Shown here piece after piece: positions 44,615-56,734 of a DNA stretch of 64,000 nucleotides. The notes below the pieces were generated by a model. It had not been told where the DNA came from. It ran no database searches and saw only the letters and a list, made by a program, of their open reading frames with translations. Position numbers and translations under genes: made by a program. This stretch comes from Purpureocillium takamizusanense (lineage: Eukaryota; Ascomycota; Sordariomycetes; Hypocreales; Ophiocordycipitaceae). Within the stretch, counting starts at the first letter, position 1. Every line of letters starts with the position of its first letter. The DNA lies in NCBI RefSeq assembly GCF_022605165.1, contig NC_063072.1:2542001-2606000 (forward strand), given 5' to 3'.

Positions 44615-45433
44615 ATGAAGCTCTACCCTAGCCTTTCCGATGATCTCGCCGCCTGGGCGCAGAGACAGCCCGTCTTCTTCACGGCATCGGCAGCTACGCA
44701 TGGAGCGCACATCAACGTATCCCCCAAGGGCCTCACCGACACGCACTTTGCCGTCCTTGGGCCCAACCGATGCGCTTACATCGACCGCACAGGCTCTGGC
44801 TGCGAAACCATTTCCCACGCATACGAGAACGGCCGCCTGTGCCTCATGTTCATGAGCTTTGGAAATGCGCCCCGCATCATGCGCATCTTCTGCCGCGCCA
44901 GCGTCGTCGAGTGGGACCAGCCCTCCTTCCCCGAACTCGTACGAAAGATTGCCCAAGACAAAAGAACAGCATTCGATGGTGCTCGCGCTGTCATTGTTTG
45001 TGACATATGGGAGGTGCAGACAAGTTGTGGCTTCGGCGTGCCACGTGTCAAGAAGGCGCTGTATGCTCCTGAAGAAGAGGGCCCACCGACCCCGGTCGAG
45101 GATATCTTGCGCGACGGTTTTGAGCCGGACAGAAAGCTGGATGAGCTTGCCGTCTTTGAGGCACGTCCGACCATGGACCACTGGGCCTCCAGCAAGACGC
45201 AGAGCAACACCCTTGTCGAGTATCAGGGCGTCAACAACGCCGACAGCATCGACGGTCTGCCCGGCCTGCGCAGCGCCCGCCGCGAGAGGGGGGAGTGGCT
45301 TTGGGTGCGCGACTTGAAGGCTCGCATGAAGCGCATTGGTGCCGAGAGGGAAGCCGTTGCCTTTGGGTTTCTGCTTGCCTTGGTCATGTACTTTGCTCTG
45401 GTGGGCATTTCCAGTCTCCCGCTCAAGCTCTAA
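44615..45433 (+). CDS. Pyridoxamine-phosphate-oxidase-like flavin-binding protein with C-terminal membrane anchor
   Basis: This single exon encodes 272 aa. The N-terminal ~160 residues fit the PNPOx-like split-barrel fold: QPVFFTASAA, INVSPKG, FAVLGPNRCAYIDRTGSG, ISHAYENGRLCLMFMSF and RIMRIFCRASVVE, followed by the Cys/Gly-rich CGFGVPRVK. This family binds FMN or related cofactors; fungal members have no fixed substrate. The final ~20 residues (AVAFGFLLALVMYFALVGI) form a transmembrane anchor preceded by a basic, Trp-containing region, so the protein is probably tail-anchored. I chose the ATG at 44615 (MKLYPSLSDDLAAWAQRQPVFF) because it sits directly before the conserved fold. Confidence 0.88.
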   Translation: MKLYPSLSDDLAAWAQRQPVFFTASAATHGAHINVSPKGLTDTHFAVLGPNRCAYIDRTGSGCETISHAYENGRLCLMFMSFGNAPRIMRIFCRASVVEWDQPSFPELVRKIAQDKRTAFDGARAVIVCDIWEVQTSCGFGVPRVKKALYAPEEEGPPTPVEDILRDGFEPDRKLDELAVFEARPTMDHWASSKTQSNTLVEYQGVNNADSIDGLPGLRSARRERGEWLWVRDLKARMKRIGAEREAVAFGFLLALVMYFALVGISSLPLKL

Positions 45434-46620
45434 TCGTGCGGTGTACTTGTTTAGTGTTTGATTTTGTTGTAGCTGTGTAATCTCTTGGGATTGTGTATCG
45501 TGGACATGCCCTGTTGACTTGGCGTTGTGGAGCATCTACATTTGATTTGGCCTGCGGCAAGGGCCTTGATTTGGACATGGGACAAGATGATTTGGATAAT
45601 ACCCGCTTCTATTTGGCAATAACACTAGGCAACGATGCTGTTCACAGGGAAAAGTGCTATGAGATGGCATGGGTCCATCAAATCGCTGCTTTGAGTGCAC
45701 GTCTCGTTGCGCTGAGGATGCAGCGGCCCGCCGCTCGCGATAACCTCAAAACTGCTGGCGTAGGTAGCCCTGGTGAAAGCCACAGCGCAGCGCCTTGATC
45801 AGATTGAATCAATGTAGTTGGCCATTCGGTTGCTTCAAGATGCCAGATTCCGTAGATAGTCTCTAGCAAATAGAAGAACAAGGCTGTTTGTTCTACCGTC
45901 GTGTCTCTCTCGGGCAGTGCAGTGCAGTGCAGCCACTCCCTTTTATGTGACTCCATCGGGTGCTGTTAGTCTCACAGAGAACACTGAGTCCTCAAGAAGG
46001 CTGCCGCCGCTGGGAAGTGTACCCAATCTTGCAGCCTGTCTTGACGCTCTGGTGGGCTTTCTCCTACAACTGAAGCCAGACCCTTTCCTCGTCCGCCACG
46101 GCCGCCGCTTTCTTTCTCGCTCGACCGGGCTGGCTGCCCTGATGAATACTGTTGTTCCCCCGGAGAGTCGCAGCCTCACGGGTCATTGTACAGCGTTATT
46201 GGTTCCAGTCCGGTGCGGATCCCATCCCACCCGTTCGACGACTCTCTCTCCCATCAGCTCCTCCACCTCCCTCTTCTGCGCGTATCAAGACGGTCCAATA
46301 TGCGTAAAACTGCCCGTCTCGGTGGTTCAAGGCCACGACGGGAGTGCCCGCTGGGATGGGATGGCTGGATACATGCCACGATGGCGCGTTCGCTGGGTGC
46401 TACGCTCCAACTAGCCCAGGATGCGAAATCGCGCCACAGCACTCAAAGCTACCATGGCGAGACAAAGGCCATAAAGTGCCCAACACGGTTCATTACTGCC
46501 TAGACACGAGTATTGACTGCGCGACGGTATCCAGCCCTAACTAACTTAGTACGCCAAAGCTGCGACAAAGGCATGTCATAGGTACAAGCATCCGCCTCAT
46601 CCTTGCCACCCTCGAAGGAA
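45434..46620. other. Convergent intergenic region
   Basis: This lies between the PNPOx-like gene and the subtilase. Frames near 45917-46414 are not supported by any domain. A GCAGT short repeat occurs at about 45914-45931. Nothing else is recognised. Confidence 0.5.
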
Positions 46621-47967
<1,347 letters not shown>

Positions 47968-50246
47968 TGTTTGTGTGAGTCGATGGACTGCCCTCTGACG
48001 GATGTTGTTGGGATGAGCACAAACCTGGATAATGGAAGAATGAGTCGGTGTCTATAGATTATTTTTTTTTCGACGTTGAGTCTTTCTTTAGCTATAGTGA
48101 AGGGTCATTTACTCCCTCTTGTCCTCCAGCTTCCTTATTCGCAACATACAAGCAACTTTAGACGGCCCATAAGTTGTGAATCGGGACAAGCTACCGTGTA
48201 ATTTCGTAATATTCGTCTGCGCCCCGCTGGGAGGGCAACCCCCCCCCCTGCCGTCATACCATATGGGCACATTACTTGACGGCACGAAAACCGTGGTAAA
48301 ATTCTCACGACGTCATGGCATGATTGGGCATATCGACTTGAAACCGAGACTCCCACTCTATGGGACATGGGACGGATTTTACGAGATTATACGGTAGCAC
48401 GTTTGTGGGAGGCCAGAGTCCTCGAGAGCACATCAATGTAGCCTACTCTCAGCGAGTATGAAAGATCAAGCAGGTCGTCTCTATTCGCAACTCTTTGCGT
48501 GCAGTGCTGTGCTCAGACTACATAGACTTCAAAACTCGTATATACTGCCCAGTTGCCGCGAGAGCTATCCGTTGCCGGATAGGGTCCGTGAAAAGCCAAG
48601 CCTGCCCGCCGAGGCGCCCCACGCCGGATGGCACGCGCGACGCCTTGCAATCCTCTTTTGGGGCATCGGGCCTCGTCCAGCCCTCTCCGCCAATCCACCA
48701 AGTTAAGAGGATCGGCCCACTCCATTACTCGTAGCAACTCATCTTCTACATAGAGCTGTATAGCGTGGAAAGGGGCATACTCAACTAATAACACGAGCGG
48801 ATCTCGTTGTTCCCAGGCAGACAGTGGCCAACCTCTTTGACACACCAATGACAGGGAGCAGTCCATTTGTGCAAAAGGGCTGACTATAGTCGGATCATAA
48901 TCTTAGTTTTGGTGCATTATAGCGATGGTTTCATTTTCTGCGCGACTCACTTTTCGAAGCTTAACCCAAGCCGGGTTGGCAGGCGGCGAGTCCTGCTCGG
49001 GTTGCTTTCTCACTTGCCTGCAGTCGGCAAGTAAAAGCTTTGGTTCGCGTCGTAGGGGACCCAGGGCATTCATTCCTTAGCTCTGGGGCAAGCTGCAAAC
49101 TCACAGGACTATCCGTCCGCGAACGATGTCTCCTACCTCGAGTTACTCACACTATGTTGCATCAAGGGCTTACTGATGCAGGGTGCACCCAGATGCCCCA
49201 GCTCAGACACGGCTCGGTCGGCGAAGTTGTGCGCCACCTGAGAGACAACTCGACAAAGGAGGGCGCTACAAACACGGCATAGATATGCAGGACGGCACGT
49301 CTTGCTCGGCAAGTATCTTCGGCGAGTACATCGTAAAGCCTATCTGTCTGTCGCGCTCCTCGTGTTTGCCGCTCTCATACCCGTTGCCTTTGGCTCGACT
49401 CGCGGTTTGCTCAGGGCATTGGCGTTTGGTGGATATCGTCGACATGGCTTGGGCAACACTCAAATGCAGATGGCGAAGGGATCAAACGGTGCTGCCAGTC
49501 GCTAGATGCATCGTTAAGGTCGCGACGAGGCGGCTCGCCCAAGGCATCTATGTATTGCCTAGTCAGCTCGCGCGACCCCACCGGAGCCAAATCCGCATCT
49601 TCCACCGAGTCGAGAGGAACTGGCCGCCTCCCATAGCAAACGCTGTGCTCTAGAAGTGAGGCTCAAGAGAGACCACGTGTAAGCGAAGTCAGTCACAAAG
49701 TGTGGCACGGGGCAATCATATTCAGTATGCATGACTTTCGAAAATCATGTCTGCACTATCGTGAATGAGCATGTCGCGTACACAAGGCACGCCCTGCGGC
49801 GATACGACTGCGCATTCCTAAGGCGCATTCTGCAGCTCGCCCAGAGGCAAGCATCCAGTATGTAGTTGCAGCTGAGGTTTCCTCCCATTTCCCGCTTCAT
49901 CCATCTGTGGCTGCCCACTCCCTTGCATCGTTCCGTCGGCCTCTCCATATCTTGCATTTCGATGACAAGACAGCTCGTCATCAGCTGCCAGCTCATGGCA
50001 CAGGGGCTGTGTATATCGGCAGTGTCTTCTTTGTCTCTTTATCGTCATCCATTGAGATGCTCCGCGGGTATCTTCTGGACAGTGGCATTTCACGAGCCCT
50101 TGCGCGGGCCATTCGAGTCGATAATTGCCTGCTGCACAAGGCAGGGCGGCCTGCGTGAAGCGGCCGATAGTCCCGATACCATTGAATCGGATCCTTCTGG
50201 GGTTCGCTAAAATAATGCCATGGCACTGCATCTCCCGCAGGATTAA
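47968..50246. other. Intergenic region, mixed composition
   Basis: These 2.3 kb hold the subtilase promoter at the left and the UPF3 3' flank at the right. A 67-codon frame near 49302-49505 has one hydrophobic stretch but no ATG start or homology, so I do not call it. Parts near 48060-48420 and 48870-49000 are more AT-rich. No transposon is recognised. Confidence 0.5.
48051..48058 (-). promoter_or_regulatory. Possible TATA box of the subtilase gene
   Basis: TCTATAGA lies 84 nt upstream of the protease start codon on its strand. The position suits a TATA box with a short leader, but this rests only on sequence and spacing. Confidence 0.35.
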
Positions 50247-52281
50247 TCAGCCACCGGCACTGGCAGCTGGAGGAGCAACAGCAGGGGTAGACTGGGCGTT
50301 GCCCTGTCCGCCTGACTTGTTACCGCCGCCGCCGCCGCCTCTGCCTCGACGACCTCGTCCAGAGCCCTTCTCTGCATTCGTGGATCCCGTTGAGGCATTG
50401 ACAGAGGCGGTGGTAGCTGGCTTCTTCTCCTTGCGTTCGAGGATCTGGATTGACGTCTGAGCGACCTGCACGGGGCTCGCGGCCACGGCCTTGACGAGAC
50501 CCCCGTGCTCCGCAAAATCCACGTAGGCGAAGCCCTTGCGCTTGTCCATGTCGACAGATGTGACGGCGCCAAAAACTTCGAGGGCTTGCCTGAGCATGGC
50601 TTCGGTGACGCCCTGGGACGCGCTGGCGTGCTTTACGAACGCGCGTGTTGCCCCGGGGGACACGCCTGACGACTTCTTCTGCGGGGCCGCCGCCTTGCTG
50701 TTCGCGGCCTTGGTGTTGGTGGAGGACGCGGCTGTCGACTTGCCATTTGGTGTCTGAGGTGTTGCCGTCTGGCCATCAGTAGCCGGTGTCGCTATCTCGG
50801 CCTCCACCTTCTTCTTCAAAATAACTGGCGCGGCCGTGGTCGCCGGCAGTGAGGTTGAGGGTGAAGAAGCCTCGGCCGCCTTGCCTTTCTCGGCGCCCTT
50901 GCCGCCGCGAGCTCTGCGTCCAGACGGTTGCGAGGCCTTCGCGGCCACCGGGCTGTCGGGTCGACTTCTCGGTGGTTGTACAGTCGAGTCTTGGGCCGCT
51001 TGAGCAGCGTCGCTCGCGGAAGTAGTCGGACTGTCCTTGGCCGATGGCGCCTTCGCATCGGCTTCGGCTTTAGCGGCGTCGTGTCTAGCGCGGCGGTGGG
51101 CGCTGCCGGGACTCAGGCCCAGGTCTCGTTGCAGGATCCTCGCGGCAGCGGCGATGCCAGCGCGGCGACTCTTCGGGGCATCTGAGGAACCAGCAGCAGA
51201 AATTTGGCTGGCCACGTTCTTGGCCGCATCGGCAGCTTGTTCCGTGGCCGCCTTCTTGCTTAGGATCCTGACGGTTTCCTTGGGAGCCTTTTCGGACTTG
51301 TCGGCCTTGGAATCTTTGGATCTCTTCTTGGAATCATCATCCTTGGAGCTGGTCTTCTTGGAAGACTTGGCATTTTTTCCAGAGTCCTTGCTCTTGTTCG
51401 CTTTCTTCTCCTTGAGATACTCGACCAAGGGGGTGGTCGTGACCTTGGCTTCCTCCTTGGCCTCGTCAGCGTCCTCGATGTCGATACTCTCGCGAAGCGG
51501 GACAGGATTCGCGAGGCCCTCGAGAAAGATCATGAACTCCTGATCCTGATCGATGGTTCCCTGACGGGGGTCTGTGCGCCGCTTGTTGCTTGGGATCTTC
51601 TTGTACGGGGAAAACTCAAGAGAAGGAGGGCCGACGAGTGAAGGATTAGTAAAAGTCGCCTTGGCGTCTTCCCACGTTGCAGATCGAACGACTTGGCCAA
51701 GGGCCATGATGTCGTCTTTGCGTGTCAGATGGAGGTATGCACGGCTGGGGCGTGACGGCTTGGAAGGACTATATGCAACGCGTTAGAGCTGTTGTGAGGG
51801 AAGACATCCTATGAGAAGAAACGTACTCTGTTGAGACTTTGCCGGGGTTGTACGACAGCCAGTCGACCTTGCCCTTGTTGAGCTCCCAGTCAGGGCCTAG
51901 GATGGCAACACACTCGGCCATGGTCATGCCGGGTGGCAAACGTCGGATGACAAGTTTCTCGCCTTCATCATGAACCCTAGGCTTTGAGCGCCTTGGGGGC
52001 TCCGTCCCGCTTGAGTTCTAGTAATCCCGGTTAGCGGACTAGCACAGTTTTGATGAGGCGGCGGGCATACGTGCCTTGGTCGCGTCGGTATTTCTGTCTC
52101 CAGAGCCCTTGGCCCTGGACGGCCTGATGCCTACGGCCTCGGCTGATGATGCCTTGCCCTGCAGCGTATTAGCAGGTGCCGCGAATGACAGGGGCAGCGG
52201 CGGGGGAAATACTTTGCCTTCGGCAGGCTGAGGGACGCCGTTGGACCTACGGGTCAAGACCTGTGGCCCCGGGGCCGACAT
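50247..52281 (-). CDS. upf3: UPF3 (SMG-4) nonsense-mediated mRNA decay factor
   Basis: UPF3 links exon junctions or ribosomes to UPF1/UPF2 in nonsense-mediated decay. The model is 52281-52075, 52017-51827 and 51768-50247, giving 639 aa. The first intron (52074-52018, 57 nt, GCTAAC branch) needs a GC donor (AAG|GCACGT); the nearby GT shifts the frame into a stop. The Smg-4/UPF3 domain starts at GEKLVIRRLPPGMTMAECVAILG (~residue 82) and continues through LSYNPGKVSTDPSKPSRPSRAYLHL to EFMIFLEGL. A long Lys/Ala/Ser-rich linker follows. Near the C-terminus is an RRM-like fold (AFVKHASAS; KGFAYVDFAEHGG, an RNP1-like motif) and then a Gly/Arg-rich tail (GRGRRGRGGGGGG). The first two exons are short and easily missed. 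Confidence 0.9.
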
Positions 52282-53378
52282 TGCGCGGGCCGTCGATGAA
52301 TCTGGCCGATGGCGCAACTTGCAGCTGGAACCGGGGTGCTCGCATTGGTGAGACCTCCGCGGGTGGACGGTCGGGCGGGTGAGAGGCACTGTGAGGGCGG
52401 ATGGTGGACGATGATGAGGGCGTGTTTGTGACGCTGCACTGGCTTTGGCGGGTGAAGGTCCGGCGCCCCACCACGAATCGAGTGACTCCTGGCGGGCAAT
52501 GAAAGGGAGGGAAGCTGGAAACTGGTGAGGTATGAGAGTGGGCCACAGGGGGCTTTGGCGGATCGCCCGCTGCGCATTTGGTATCGGATGGCGTGCGTTA
52601 TGGCGCAGGGGGTACTTGACGGGTCACGTGGCCTGCCTGCGCATCCGATGCCTGCCCAGTGTGTGTGTCGACGACCTTGGCTTGGGTACCTACCTACAAC
52701 TCAAGCCAGACGCCTCAACCCAGGCAGTTCGTGCCGTACGGTAGGTACCCTCCCTATGAGGCAGTACATGGAGCCCACCTCGTACCCCCTACGCTCGCCA
52801 ATGCCTGCACTACCGCGGGCCCTCCAGCGGATTTGCGGACGGACAGAGCGCTGTAGCTACCTAGGACCCTGACTGCCCTGCCTGCCCGATCACCAAGCCT
52901 GGCCTGCTGCAGGCCCTTAGTAATTGTCGCTGCAGCTGTGAGAGGGGAGACGGGAGAAGCATCGTCCAACTTCACTCTCCGACACTGTCGCAGCATCTCT
53001 TCATACAGTACCTCGGATGAAGCGCCATCTATTCGTATTCAGCGTCTAACATCATTTTCATCGCCTCAGCGCCGCCGCGTCCGGAACCAGGGCAGACCAC
53101 CCGGAGTTTAGGTACCCAGCAGGCCCCCTGCGCTGTCCCGACAAACTCCCGTCCCGATCGAGTCCGTCCGACGACACGCCCCCACCCTCGCAGCCAGCAC
53201 GGGCCAGAGCCTAAGCATCCATCGTAGGTACTGCACGCCCCTGGGCTGCCCAGCTTGCCCCGACCACATCAACCTCCCCTCCACGGGGCCATCGCCATCA
53301 ACCACCCCAGCCGCGCTCCCGCTGGGCTGCAGATACCGCCCTCGTCTTCGCCTCGCGGCGTGCCCGAGACCCGTCGCC
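52282..53378. other. Divergent promoter region of UPF3 and SIT4
   Basis: Shared upstream region. GTAC/TACC-rich words lie at 52686-52750 and 53105-53120. Small frames on both strands are not supported. Confidence 0.5.
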
Positions 53379-53533
53379 ATGGCGTCCACCGTGCCCCGAC
53401 CGGGCCCTGCCAACCTCACCCCCAATGCCGGACTGGACGAATGGCTCGAGGAGGCCAAGCAGTGCCACTACCTGCCCGAGCGGGCCATGAAGGAGCTATG
53501 CGAGAAGGTCAAGGAGATTCTGATGGAAGGTAT

Positions 53534-53571
<38 letters not shown>

Positions 53572-54824
53572 TGCATGCATGCGCGTCCTATCCGTGCGCG
53601 CCTTTCCAGGGTCTGCCGCCCGCTGACCACGAGCTCTCGACACGTGCAGAGTCCAACATCCAGCCTGTGTGCACCCCCGTCACAGTCTGCGGCGACATCC
53701 ACGGCCAGTTCTACGACCTCCTCGAGCTCTTCCGAGTCTCGGGCGGGATGCCCGGCGAGAACAACGTTCAGCCCCCCAAGACGGCCACCACGGTCATCAC
53801 ATCCGAAGACATCGAGCCACCGAGTGAGATTACGAACCCCAAGCTGCGAAAGAAGCTGCGATCGCCCATCCCAGGCGTCAGTGCTGATACCCAACAAGAT
53901 GCCGCAGCCCGAGCCCCAGCGGCCGACACGTCGACTGCCTCCGCCGGCTCCAGCCCTGGTTCCGGCCCCGTGCCCACGGTGACTTCTTCCCAGAGCGCGG
54001 AGAACAGGTTCATCTTTCTTGGAGACTTTGTGGACCGCGGTTACTTTAGCTTGGAGACGTTCACGCTCCTCATGTGTCTAAAGGCCAAGTGCGATCTTCC
54101 CCCGTCACCAGGGGCCTACGGAGGATGCCCTGTTGCTGACAGCTACGTAGATATCCCGACCGAATTGTTCTCGTCCGCGGCAACCACGAGTCGCGGCAAA
54201 TCACCCAGGTGTACGGCTTCTACGAAGAATGCCAACAAAAGTACGGCAACGCATCTGTCTGGAAAGCGTGCTGCCAGGTATTTGACTTCTTGGTCCTGGC
54301 CGCCATTGTCGACGGCGAGGTGCTCTGCGTGCACGGCGGTCTGAGTCCGGAGATCCGGACCATTGACCAGATCCGAGTCGTCGCCCGCGCTCAGGAGATC
54401 CCTCACGAGGGGGCTTTCTGCGATCTCGTGTGGTCCGACCCTGAAGACGTCGACACCTGGGCCATTAGCCCTCGCGGTGCCGGGTGGCTGTTTGGTGACA
54501 AAGTGGCGACCGAGTTCAACCACGTGAACGGCCTCAAGCTGATTGCGCGAGCGCATCAGCTCGTCAATGAGGGATACAAGGTTGGCGATATTCGATGACG
54601 CACCTACAGAGGATGGCGGCTGACTTTTGCAGTATCACTTCGAAGAGAGTTCGGTGGTGACGGTTTGGTCAGCGCCCAACTACTGCTACAGATGCGGCAA
54701 CGTTGCCTCCATCATGTCTGTAGACAAGGATCTGAACCCCAAGTTTAGCATCTTCTCGGCGGTGCCGGACGACCAGAGGCACGTGCCGGCGAGTAGACGG
54801 GGGCCGAGCGACTATTTCCTGTAA
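53379..54824 (+). CDS. sit4: Serine/threonine protein phosphatase SIT4/PP6 catalytic subunit with insertion
   Basis: This is the PP2A-family phosphatase of the Sit4/Ppe1/PP6 group, acting in TOR and cell-cycle signalling with SAP regulatory subunits. The exons are 53379-53529, 53650-54088, 54151-54580 and 54633-54824 (introns 120, 62 and 52 nt), giving 403 aa. Metal-site motifs are intact: GDIHG (residues 65-69), GDFVDRG (~172-178) and RGNHE (~206). The Sit4 signatures [18 protein letters not shown] and [12 protein letters not shown] and the C-terminal YFL (the methylation tail in this family) are present. Compared with yeast Sit4 (311 aa), an ~80-residue Ser/Pro-rich segment is inserted between the GGMPGE stretch and the GDFVDRG strand. 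Intron 1 begins with a (TCG)12 repeat. Confidence 0.94.
53535..53570 (+). repeat. (TCG)12 microsatellite in SIT4 intron 1
   Basis: Twelve perfect TCG units start five bases after the donor GT of intron 1. They leave the GTATGT donor intact but fill the 5' third of the intron. Confidence 0.95.
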
Positions 54825-55093
54825 TGAGCGATGGGACTCTTTCAAGCATCGGGACGGATTGGGCTCTAGATGTACACTAGCACACGGTTGAGATATCCAT
54901 GACTTGTGAATGAATGGCAACGCATAATGGTTGTTTGGGTAGCTGGCGTTCCCGTTTTGAGTGAGTGAGTACCGTGGCCAAACTCGTTGGCGATGGGTCT
55001 GTCTCGGATCTCCTTGTCCACTCCCTCAAGAAACTTCGCCATGAAAAGCACGCCTCACGCTACATAGCAATCAATCACACAGCCCACTGGCTC

Positions 55094-56734
55094 TCACTTG
55101 GCGCCTCTCCCCGCCAGAGACGCCGCGCGCGCCATCTGCGCGTTGCGCGCCTGGTCCCTGGCCTGATCCCACGCCCGCCCACTGCCCCCGGCTCGCGCGT
55201 CCCGTTCCGCTCGCTTCTCCTCCTTGAGGGTGCGGGCCTTTTCCCTGGGGTCAATCACGACGAGTTCCTCCTCGGCCTTTCTGCGGTTACTCAGGTCCTT
55301 GCCTAGCCTGTCTGCCGCAAAGGACAGCGAGTGCGACATCCAGCCCTCGTCGTCGCTCTCCTCCTTGTCCTGCTTGTCCCACGCCGTGCAGCTCTGGCAG
55401 TTGGCGATGAAGTGCAGGTCGCACAGCTCCGCCTCCTCGCCCTGGTCGTCCTGGGCGCCGCCGTCGGCCTCGGCCTGCTTGTCCGTGCCCTGCGCCTGCT
55501 CCTTTTCCGGCGGGGCCTTTTCCAGCCTTGATTGGAAGGACTTGAGCATCCGGAGAGTCGCCGAGTCTTCGTTGCTGATCGCGTTGCTGCCCCCCGGTCG
55601 TCTTTTGCGACCGCGTATGGAGGTCTCGGGAATCATCGACTCCAGCGTGGACTTGGGTCGCTCCTTGACGGGCTGCTCGGTGTGCATCATACGTCGCATT
55701 GACGCCTTGATCGCCGCCAGTTCCTCGTTTGCCCTTTCCAATGCCGATTTCTTGGGAGGCTCGGGTTCTGGTGATGACTCCGGTGACGGTTCTCTAGGCT
55801 TTTGCGTTGGCGTTTCCCTCTGCTTTTCCGAGGCATCGGCCGCGCCCTCCTCTTCAGCCGCCGGTGTGCTCTCTATTGCGCTCTCTTTGGTCGGCTTATC
55901 GGGCTTCGGCGCCTTTTTCTTGATAGCTTTGGGCTCCTGAGGCTCCTCTTGGGGCTCTTCCGCGATTAATCTTGTATCGAACTTGGCTTTCTTGAAAACC
56001 GGCTCCTCCTCCTCTCCCTCTTCATCGCCGAAACTCAGCAGCTGCTTGCCACCCCTTCGCTTCTTCTTCTTCTTGTCTTTTGCGGCGGGCGGCTTTGTCG
56101 GGGCTCGTGTCGCTACTCTTGTCCGCTTCTGCATATCCTCGAATGGGTTCACCAAGATCTCGATTCGCTCGACCTTGACGGCGTACAGCGGACGCTCCGA
56201 GCCCGGCTCCACCTCGGACTCACCTATCTTGGCGAGGTTGTAGATCGTGTCGCCGGCCACGCGCCCAAACAGCGTGTTCTTGCCCGTCAGCTCCTCCGTC
56301 TTGTCCAGCGTGAAGAAGAACTGGCTGCCGTTGGTGTCCTGGCGGCCCTCGTTGGCCATACCCAGGAGGCCGCGCCTGTTGAACTTCAACCTCGAGTGGA
56401 ATTCGTCTTTGAAATTGATTCCCGTCAGACCCGCGTTCTTGCCGTGCCGCTGATCCATCGGCCACGGGTCCAGGTCGCCGCTGAAGGCGCCGCCATCGTA
56501 TATGGACTCGCCGCCGTTGCCCGTGCCCGTCGGGTCGCCGCCCTGGAGGATAAAATTAGGAACGAGGCGGTGGAATATCGTCCCATCGTAGTAGCCGTCC
56601 AAGCTCAGTTGTAAGAAGTTGCGACAAGTCAGAGGCGTCTGCTTCGCGAAGAGTTCGACCTGGATCTCGCCGAGAGTCGTGTGGATGATGGCCGAGGCCG
56701 TAGGCTGCGGCTCGAGGTTGTATAGGGACGACAT
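55094..56734 (-). CDS. cwc27: Spliceosome-associated cyclophilin CWC27
   Basis: This single exon encodes 546 aa. The N-terminal ~190 residues are a cyclophilin-type peptidyl-prolyl isomerase domain (GEIQVELFAKQTPLTCRNF, FHRLVPNFILQGGDPTGTG, FKDEFHSRLKFNRRGLLGMAN, GSQFFFTLDKTEELTGK). The tryptophan that binds cyclosporin in classical cyclophilins is Glu here (KTEEL), as in known CWC27 proteins, so isomerase activity is probably low. An insert of about 28 residues lies between GGESIYDG and GINFKDEF. The remaining ~350 residues are charged and low-complexity, with a basic KKKKKRR patch and Lys/Glu/Pro repeats. CWC27 joins activated spliceosomes. The chosen start (MSSLYNLEPQP) matches the family; the frame is open 50 codons upstream. 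Confidence 0.95.
   Translation of the reverse strand: MSSLYNLEPQPTASAIIHTTLGEIQVELFAKQTPLTCRNFLQLSLDGYYDGTIFHRLVPNFILQGGDPTGTGNGGESIYDGGAFSGDLDPWPMDQRHGKNAGLTGINFKDEFHSRLKFNRRGLLGMANEGRQDTNGSQFFFTLDKTEELTGKNTLFGRVAGDTIYNLAKIGESEVEPGSERPLYAVKVERIEILVNPFEDMQKRTRVATRAPTKPPAAKDKKKKKRRGGKQLLSFGDEEGEEEEPVFKKAKFDTRLIAEEPQEEPQEPKAIKKKAPKPDKPTKESAIESTPAAEEEGAADASEKQRETPTQKPREPSPESSPEPEPPKKSALERANEELAAIKASMRRMMHTEQPVKERPKSTLESMIPETSIRGRKRRPGGSNAISNEDSATLRMLKSFQSRLEKAPPEKEQAQGTDKQAEADGGAQDDQGEEAELCDLHFIANCQSCTAWDKQDKEESDDEGWMSHSLSFAADRLGKDLSNRRKAEEELVVIDPREKARTLKEEKRAERDARAGGSGRAWDQARDQARNAQMARAASLAGRGAK

Noticed and set aside
44576..45535. 319-codon minus-strand frame over the PNPOx-like gene
   Set aside because: Antisense shadow; the plus strand carries the conserved fold and membrane anchor.
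49302..49505. Small frame with one hydrophobic stretch
   Set aside because: No ATG start, no homology and no splice signals that extend it.
55224..55940. 238-codon plus-strand frame over CWC27
   Set aside because: Ser/Leu-rich antisense shadow of the charged CWC27 tail.
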